A stretch of DNA of 64,000 nt, from positions 62,438,049 through 62,502,048 of the forward strand of contig NC_092560.1 of assembly GCF_037038585.1 (NCBI RefSeq), given 5' to 3'. Made by a program: the position numbers and the translations under genes. Of the stretch, positions 57,971 through 64,000 are shown piece after piece; position 1 is the stretch's first letter; each line of letters opens with the position of its first letter. Under the pieces are notes generated by a model. The model was given only the letters and a program-made list of their open reading frames with translations, made no database searches and had not been told where the DNA came from. Source of the stretch: Patagioenas fasciata (taxonomy: Eukaryota; Chordata; Aves; Columbiformes; Columbidae).

Positions 57971-59239
57971 TTAGTTATGCCTGTGTGTTCTTTTGGTTTT
58001 AACAAGAAAAAGGGTTGCTGTTAATCACTTCAGAATGATGCTCGTTTCATCAGCTGGCTGCTTCTTTCTCTGCTGAATATGTCAAGGTGTTGTAGTCAAA
58101 GGAAAAAAAAAAAAAAAAGGCATCTCAAGAATAATCCAAATAAGAGAGACCCGAAGGAGAAGGCCTTTGTTATTAAAAACAGGTTATCGTTTTTATCTCT
58201 TATATCAGTTTTATCTTTGCAATCAGGAATTTATTCTTATTGTTCTCCATAATCACTAGTGGCAGTTGCCATGTGTTTGCCTTCCACATTAATCGTATAT
58301 TAAAATTCTGAAGTGTTACAGTGTTGTTAAAGAGGAAATCTCAGCAGCAAGAGTAGTTTAGTCGGATTAATTTTGCTTAATTTAAAATCCACAATTAAAC
58401 ATTTTAAATATAGCTTTTCCTTTGAATCCTTTTATATGTGGGGGAAAGAAATACACAGCTTCAGATGGCCATTCATATGCCTTGCAATAGATAAGTATCT
58501 TGAAATGAGGTGAATCAGCCTCCCAACAGTGCCTAATAATTTCCATTGACTACAAAAGAAGCTGAAGGTGACTGGCTGGCAGTGACTTCCAATACTGAAT
58601 CCAGGCAGATGAATTCCATTCTTATAGATAGAGATAAGTATCTCTAAAATGTTAAACATAGGTGATACTGAGAATAAATCCTTTCTCACAATACTAGATG
58701 GTAAAAAAGTGTGGATCATATATCACAACAGTGACTGTAATTTGATAATGTCATAATGTCATTGGATTTGAGAAGTAGTGATGGAGGGGAAAAAAGCAAA
58801 TATACTGGTTTACTCTAGTTGTTCCTGGAAGCTGAATATTTGTTGGTACTGGGGATCACGATTATAGGGGTGCCATTGGAAACTTAACTCAGTAACACAA
58901 TGTAAGTGCCCCCGAGATCCTAAAATGAAAGGAAAGAGGTAAAACCTAGGGTTAAGGGCAAGTGCTTGCTTAATTTATATTGAGGTCATGTAATAGCTAT
59001 AAAACTATAAGAAGCACGGTTGTGACTGGGACATAGGAAACAGAGCATGTGGGCTTGGTTGATTGGCAGGTTACAGACACCAGGTGTTTATTGTAGGCCA
59101 TTACCATGTTAACATAATGTTCTCACATGGATTGAAGTCTGTGGCCTGTGGTATCTCCAGAGAGGGGTATTTCAGAAGCAGGAGGAGCTTCTGAGCATGG
59201 ATCCTGCCAGATATGCACCCCAGGCTCTTTGCCTTGCAG
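57971..59239. other. Spacer between TTC33 and the ADCY10-like fragment
   Basis: AT-rich, with an A-run at about 58100-58117. I see no upstream exons of an adenylyl cyclase and no other gene. Confidence 0.75.
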
Positions 59240-59454
59240 GCGTGTGGAGTTCCTCCGCGAGCATCAAGATCATGGTGCCACGGCCTGGCGCCCTGGCCTT
59301 CTGTGATCTGCTGCAGTGGGAGGTGGCCTACGAGCTGTGGCCCGGGAGACAGCAGGTCACTGTGCACCGCAAGTGTGCCACCTTCCTGGAGCGGTATGCA
59401 CACCAGTGCAAGAGCTGCAGCCAGGGGGACTTCGTTTCCTTGCACCGCTTCAGG
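59240..59454 (+). CDS. ADCY10-like exon a (C-terminal region, 3' end uncertain)
   Basis: It follows the acceptor TTTGCCTTGCAG. The frame reads ALAFCDLLQWEVAYELWPGR and then KCATFLERYAHQCKSCSQGD-FVSLHRF, aligning with human ADCY10 around FCNPMMQKTAYELW...KCARFLEEDAHRCDHC. Similarity fades after HRF, where GGGTCACC could be a weak donor at 59455. The frame stays open to 59688 without further match. Confidence 0.65.
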
Positions 59455-60344
59455 GTCACCAGCACCCAGGATGGAGGGAGCTGTCAGGGCCCTGCTGACC
59501 TGGGCAACTCAGGCACCTGGACGGCCTTGGTGCTGGCAGGAGAGGAGCTGCAGAAGAACAGGCCACACGTCACTGAGGGTGTGCTGTGCACTATAGTCTG
59601 CAGCATGGGCTCTCCAGGAGGCCGGAGGTGTGTGCTGGGGATTGGTGGCAGTAGATCTGCTAGGGCTGAGCCCAGGAGGGGAGGATGACCTCAGCAGCCT
59701 GTCCTTGGTGTATCAGCACCTTTGCAAGGTTCCTTGCAAGCCCCTTGGGAATGGGAGACCAGCGCTTACCCCAGGGTATGCAAGGAGGTGACTAACGCCC
59801 GGTTTTATTTTGAGACACTTCATCAGCGCTCCATGGAGGATGATCCTGGGTGAACAGACAAGGTTTTGACACTCTTGGAAGCCAGTGAGCTCAGGGTGTC
59901 CTGAGGGGACAAAGGAAGTGCTGGCATTTGTCAGCCAGTTGTGACTTCAGCTTAGGGAAGCGGCTTTCTGTGGGGTGGGAGCTGGGAGGAGATGGCCATG
60001 GAGATGCGAGAGTGTTTGAGGAAGCCCATAGGCTCAGAGTGATTGCCACACTCCACTGGAGCAGCCCTTGCTTTCTAGTTCCTACAGAGTAGCACTGCAA
60101 AACCTGCACAGGAAAAGCCACGACAGGGACTTAAATGGTTTGCCTGTGGCAGGTGACAGAAAGCCCAGCTTGACTCATTCTGCCAACCTGCACAGCACTT
60201 GTATTCGTCACGCCTGCCAATGACCTCGTGCTCTGTGTTGAAGAAAGAGCTTTTGATGCCACCTTTGTGGGCAGAAAGACCAGGATAGCTAATGCCTGTG
60301 TATCCTTTGCTCTCCTCTTCCCCTGGGAATGCTCCTCTGACTAG

Positions 60345-60534
60345 TGCGGCAGGGCAGCCCAGCAAGACCAACAGGAAGCACAACAGCATATACTCGTGTG
60401 AATGTGAAGCTATCATGGAATCAGTGCTTGTGCCTTTGCCTCACCACTACCTGGCAATGGGCGATGCCTCCGGAGCCTTCTACTACCTTCTGGAGTGTGT
60501 GGCTGCCTACCTGCATGTCTCCAACAACTACATG
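60345..60534 (+). CDS. ADCY10-like exon b (5' border uncertain)
   Basis: The frame contains YSCECEAIMESVLVPLPHHY and LAMGDASGAFYYLLECVAAY, ending SNNYM exactly before GTTAGT. Human ADCY10 reads SCQCEEILEIVILPLAHHFL and ALYYFLE...DNYM here. The acceptor was taken at CTCTGACTAG, but later AGs are possible. Exons for the roughly 70 residues that precede it in human were not found. Confidence 0.7.
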
Positions 60535-60909
60535 GTTAGTTACCTTGCTTACCAGCACCCACCGGAGGCCTCTCAGTCCCCTGCCTCTGGGCAGGACAAA
60601 TTGGCTGTTGTACGAGGGCATGCCTTTGTGGGGCCTCGGAAGGGAAAGGCTGGGGTCAGACCGTGACACATTCCTCTGGTTTGCCTCTTCTGCAGCAAGA
60701 GACAGAAGGCACCGTGACCTTAGCACAAGGGGCATTAGCAGGGAGGTGGTGTGAAGGGTCACTGCTGCCTGTGCTCTGAGCCAGTGTGACTGTGTTTGAG
60801 CGGGCATCAGCAAGGGCTGACACGTGCCAGAAGCAATGGGGGAGGGAGGACAAGGCTGGCCGTGGGCTCCGCACCCACACTCACCTGCTGCCTGTGTTCT
60901 TGCGCAAAG

Positions 60910-61014
60910 GCCCTCATGAAGCTGAATGAAGCAGAGGTCCTGAGGAAGACATTAAAGGACCGAAAAGTGACAGCCCATTTTGACGAAGCCACCTTCTTCA
61001 GCCTCAAAGGGAAG
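60910..61014 (+). CDS. ADCY10-like exon c
   Basis: 35 codons between TTGCGCAAAG and GTAAAG, phase 0 at both ends. Reads ALMKLNEAEVLRKTLKDRKV then THAHFDEATFFSLKGK-like sequence (ATFFSLKGK at the end). Human reads AYMYLNEGQKLLKTLKKDKS...FESATFYSLKGE. It joins exon b in frame at NNYM/ALMKLNEA. Confidence 0.75.
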
Positions 61015-61172
61015 GTAAAGAGATAGGGAGGAGTGGAGGGATCTCTTGGGGAAAGGAGCTGGATGCATTCCCCAGTTTCCAGGGATATCCTGGGCATCTT
61101 CAGCCACTGACAGATTCCTGCAGTCTCGTGGGCAACTAGTCCATCTCGGGATGTTTCTCTTTCCCTGTGCAG

Positions 61173-61351
61173 GTCTGCTGTCATACGGGACACAGAAAGC
61201 TGGCAAAGAAAATGATCAGGAAGGCTCTGAGACTGCTCAAAAGGCAGTTCGCCCGGACCTCCATTGGAGCCTTTGTTACATCTCAGATAGCAAAATTGCA
61301 GTGGCCAGCTTATACTGCCAGGAGAGCGTCCTGCCTTCCGGAGGATGCTCA
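61173..61351 (+). CDS. ADCY10-like exon d
   Basis: Starts after TCCCTGTGCAG and ends before GTAAGG, 179 nt. Reads VCCHTGHRKLAKKMIRKALR then LLKRQFARTSIGAFV, matching human VCFNMGQIVLAKKMLRKALK and LLNRIFPYNL. It continues exon c in frame. Confidence 0.75.
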
Positions 61352-61504
61352 GTAAGGAGCAGAACTCAGAATCCCAGGGAGGAAGAGCCATTTCCTATCT
61401 GGTCCCAGGCATCCAGGCCCAGACCTGCCCAGACTGGAGGCCTTGTTGAATTTAGAGCTGTAGAGCTGGATCCTCTGGGCCCAGCAGTTTCTTCTGTGTT
61501 GCAG

Positions 61505-61646
61505 GAAGAAGAAACTAGCCTGGCTGCTGTGGCAGAACTTCTGCCTTTCCTTACTGGACCACCTCTACAGCCTGGAGAACACTTCCAGTGGACAGACGTT
61601 CTCCCACCTGACAGCACTCATGAAGGCCAACACACAGAGCACAGCA
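61505..61646 (+). CDS. ADCY10-like exon e (last before the ERV)
   Basis: Follows TTCTGTGTTGCAG; its first base completes the codon split at the end of exon d. Reads KKKLAWLLWQNFCLSLLDHL then YSLENTSSGQTFSHLTALMK, matching human KKRLAQLYRQTVCLSLLWRI and the HLAVMMQMNT region. A possible donor is GTATTT at 61647. Without splicing the frame ends at TGA 61677-61679. Confidence 0.7.
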
Positions 61647-61778
61647 GTATTTTATTGGGCAGAAGACTCCCACAACTGATAGACCTAGACCACAAGGCTG
61701 TAAACAAAGTTCTCTCTTCAAACATCTCTTTTATTATGAACTTTGTTGTTGGGCCTTTCTTTCTGAGGCACAGAAAAA

Positions 61779-62110
61779 TGTGTCAATATGCTGACATCGG
61801 GCCTGTGAGAAACTAGAAGAGTCAACAGCGTGAGAACAAGCATTGGTGGAGAAATACAGGAATCAAGGACTGTATGGTACATGATACATCAAGAACAGAG
61901 GGACTGATACATCAAGGACAGAGGAATAGCTTGTGATAGACAAAAAGTGCGTTTATGGCAGTAACTTAGGTGTGAACACAAAATACGTGGCTTAATTAAT
62001 GACTAACTTAGCAAATCAGCAAATACTTGAGCAAGTATAAATGCAAGCCTAAGTTTGTAATAAATGTCTCTCTTCACAGCTTAAGCAGAGTCTGTTCCTC
62101 ATTTGCTACA
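61779..62110 (+). mobile_element. ERV 5' LTR
   Basis: Ends ...TTGCTACA two bases before a primer-binding site. Inside, GTATAAATG (TATA box, about 62034) and AATAAATG (polyadenylation signal, about 62060) sit close together, as in a short-R avian LTR, followed by a U5 ending TTCCTCATTTGC. The start is uncertain: TGTGTCAA at 61779 gives 332 bp and TGTAAACA at 61699 gives 412 bp. Confidence 0.7.
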
Positions 62111-62112
62111 AA

Positions 62113-62130
62113 TGGCACCCAAACAGCGAC
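62113..62130 (+). other. Retroviral primer-binding site, tRNA-Lys type
   Basis: TGGCACCCAAACAGCGAC lies directly after the LTR. It differs at a few positions from the lysine-tRNA primer-binding site TGGCGCCCGAACAGGGAC used by many betaretrovirus-like elements. It fixes the orientation (+) and the LTR border. Confidence 0.8.
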
Positions 62131-63240
62131 TTTCAATGTGACTGTGAAAGAATCAGTCGTTCCAGTAGCGAACCCAGTCGAGTCTGGACCGGGAAACAAC
62201 TGGGAGAAGGAATCAGGAAAAAGAAATAGCAGTGTACACCCATCACTGAGAAAAGGTGATCAATTGGGAAACATGGGAGGGAAGTTATCCCTTGAACAAA
62301 GACAAAACCTAAATGTCCTTCAATGTTTATTACAAAGGCAAAATCAGAACGTATCTTGAGTCCAACTAGTGACTTTATTAGAATGGATTGCTAATCATGT
62401 GCCGGACTTGCCTACAACTGGTACATTTCAGCTGGAGACATGGCACAAAGTTGGATGAGAACTATATGAACAAGCAGCAACTGGAGATAATGCTGCTTGC
62501 GATTATTTATCTCCTTGGGGAAAATTATGACTACTTTAACAGTGGCTCAGAAGGAAGTAGTTGTGCAGGTAGCAACTGACTGTGAACTTTCTGCTACTCC
62601 CTTGCTAGGGAAGCAGGGGGATCCTGTATCTATATTGGGGAAAAATGCACTAGCCATGGATGCAGTAGTGGAGAAAGGGCTGGCTGATAATGAAACCCCT
62701 GCATGTACACTACAGAGAAAGCTTTTGATGGAAGATGGTTTATGGGAGTTGCCCAACAACCCCCTTGATCCTGGCCCAGTAGACTTGAAGCGAGAACCTG
62801 ATCTATTCCCCCACACTGCTACTTTGCAATCGCAAGTGCACACCAATTTAACCATGTGGGATAAATGCAGAGAAGAGGCTTTGAAGGCAGGTGGCTGGAG
62901 AGTGTTTATGGCATGCCCTCTGATCTATCATGAACGGCAAACTCCAGGCTTTCAACAGCTACCGTATGATGTTGTAAAAGAATTACAGATGTTAGCTAAA
63001 GAAAATGGAGTTACTTTGTCAATTGTTATAATTTTTTTTAGAAGCATTAAGCTCTTCCTACCTACTTACTCTGCATGACTGATGTTCTTTGTTGAAAATG
63101 ATCTTAACCACTACTCAGTATACTGACTATATGATGGCTACGGGATTTTTGGGGAACTGTGCTATAGAGGCTATTGACAATGCATATCGTCAAGGAGGGA
63201 TTGGCTGCGGCCATTTAGCTGGGGAAGGTGCCCATGGTTT
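62131..63240 (+). mobile_element. ERV leader and broken gag (ERVK/betaretrovirus-like), truncated
   Basis: A short leader leads to ATG at 62273. The frame starts MGGKLSLEQ, a possible myristoylation signal and matrix start, and meets a stop after 29 codons. Matrix- and capsid-like sequence continues beyond this in more than one frame. The frame 62497-63078 contains the capsid entry segment (around CPLIYHERQTPGFQQLPYDV), and a further piece near 63180-63230 ends in GHLAGEG, a conserved capsid string. Several stops and shifts make it non-functional. Sequence similarity ends near 63240, where a minus-strand ADCY10-like piece begins; no pro, pol or env was recognised in the window. Confidence 0.75.
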
Positions 63241-63311
63241 GCCAGAGAATCGAAGGGCCTGATGCATCCCAAAATGCCTCGTGTGTGTTTGCTCCTCTCT
63301 GCTCAACCCAC

Positions 63312-63462
63312 CTGAAATATCTGCGACGTGCAGCACTCCAAAGACAGACTGAATGTCAAGATCACGCCTGAAGAAATACTTGGCTTCTTGCTGACCATGA
63401 AGAAAAGCTGCCATGTTCTTCAGGTTGGAATGTAGATATTCCCTGTCCCAGAGAGAAGTCAT
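63312..63462 (-). CDS. ADCY10-like first coding exon (N-terminus), minus strand
   Basis: On the minus strand ATG at 63462-63460 opens MTSLWDREYLHSNLKNMAAF and runs to FGVLHVADIS plus one base, then a donor GTGGGT. Human ADCY10 starts MNTPKEEFQDWPIVRIAAHL and reaches GVLMFVDISG after 50 residues; this exon has 51 to the same point. The interval from AA to ISG is the same length in both. The last residues include the first metal-binding aspartate of cyclase domain C1 (DIS). The next exon would lie to the left, but an ERV gag fragment begins about 70 bp past the donor. The frame is also open upstream of the ATG to about 63876. It is an isolated or displaced exon of another copy, opposite in strand to the fragment at 59240-61646. 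Confidence 0.6.
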
Positions 63463-64000
63463 TGTCAGTGCCTTGTGGCACACAGGGTACCTCAGGTGAA
63501 GACAGCCAACTGGGAGGAGAACGAGAAGCTCGCTGCACAGTGCGAGTTGCACACTGAGACCAGAACCTCTGTGTGGGGCGACAGACGCTCTGCACTCATG
63601 GAGGTGGTGAGGATCACCCGGCTGTGACGTCCCCTCTAGGTCATCGCTTACCCGTCGGCTCTCCTCATACACCACTTCCAGCAAAGAGTGACATCCTCCT
63701 GGAGGAGCTGCTATCGTGACCCAGGCTCCCTCCTTGACACTGAGCCATTGACTCAGGGGCAGCCAGTGCCACCCCACTTCTTTGAGGACAGTGTTGAAGG
63801 GAGGCTCATGCAGTGACCTGTTGCTGAATTGGCAGCTGTTTCCCCCTTTCCTAAAGATCTGGACAGGCTGGCTCAATGGGCTGAGGCCAGCATATCTGGT
63901 TTAATTGCAAACAGTTCAGCCAGATCTTTATCCATAGCTGCAGTAAGAAATTGTGTAATACTGTTCTCCACCTTAACTGGTGGAAAAGCAACAAATACTT
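63463..64000. other. Region upstream of the minus-strand ADCY10-like exon
   Basis: GC-moderate DNA, open on the minus strand from about 63876 to the exon; this could be 5'UTR or promoter of the ADCY10-like copy. The last 120 bp are open on the + strand but unrecognised; they might be more ERV sequence. Nothing is asserted. Confidence 0.4.

Larger units (their letters stand above)
59240..61646 (+). pseudogene. Soluble adenylyl cyclase (ADCY10)-like gene fragment, C-terminal exons only
   Basis: ADCY10 is the bicarbonate- and calcium-stimulated adenylyl cyclase with two N-terminal cyclase domains and a long NTPase/TPR-like C-terminal part (family knowledge). Here five + strand blocks match only the C-terminal part, around residues 850-1150 of the human protein by eye. 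Blocks 3-5 are joined by good GT-AG borders and keep phase: 60910-61014, 61173-61351 and 61505-about 61646. Conserved strings include VAYELW, KCATFLE..AH.C, LPHHYLAMGD, NNYM, FSLKGKVC and LAKKMIRKALRLL. No stop codon lies inside the matching exons. The catalytic domains are absent between TTC33 and this fragment, and an ERV LTR follows the last block, so a complete protein cannot be made from this locus. It may be a truncated paralogue, possibly still transcribed. Confidence 0.75.

Noticed and set aside
59213-59596. Alternative-frame 127-codon open frame over ADCY10-like exon a
   Set aside because: The other frame carries the ADCY10 similarity; this one is its shadow in GC-rich DNA.
63362-63595. 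77-codon minus-strand frame overlapping the ADCY10-like first exon
   Set aside because: It is a shadow in another frame; the frame with the ADCY10 match starts at 63462.

Overview
This window is vertebrate nuclear DNA, almost certainly from a bird. It is AT-rich with long introns, and it carries avian CR1 LINE pieces, avian-type ERV LTRs and a CpG-island promoter. Two conserved genes lie head-to-tail on the + strand: PRKAA1 (AMPK catalytic subunit alpha-1) and TTC33. The same pair is adjacent on human 5p13, and my recollection is that it is Z-linked in chicken. The species cannot be fixed from the sequence.

Layout: (1) 1-6034 is the end of PRKAA1 intron 1; coding exon 1 (start codon and glycine loop) lies upstream of the window. 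(2) 6035-18912 holds PRKAA1 coding exons 2-9. All have GT-AG borders and consistent phases and together give residues 43-559 of a 559-residue protein. A 3'UTR of about 2.8 kb follows. (3) About 21.7-23.3 kb is intergenic, with one ERVL-like LTR and one CR1 tail. (4) About 23.34-24.06 kb is a CpG island, the presumed TTC33 promoter. It contains five exact-period 31-bp repeats, each with a ZNF143/THAP11-type element. A CTTTCTGTCTGT microsatellite follows. (5) 24542-57469 holds TTC33 in four coding exons (261 aa) spread over 33 kb, with a 19.3-kb intron 1 rich in low-complexity DNA and CR1 pieces. A 0.5-kb 3'UTR follows. (6) 59.2-64.0 kb is an accessory block not expected from the conserved gene order. 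It has + strand exons of the C-terminal part of a soluble adenylyl cyclase (ADCY10-like), then a + strand ERV piece (LTR, primer-binding site, broken gag), then the N-terminal coding exon of an ADCY10-like gene on the - strand.

PRKAA1 encodes the energy-sensing kinase of the AMPK heterotrimer, and TTC33 a small TPR scaffold; nothing here links them functionally beyond old synteny. The most unusual parts are the ADCY10-like/ERV block and the periodic promoter array. Most other open frames in the window are chance or repeat-derived.
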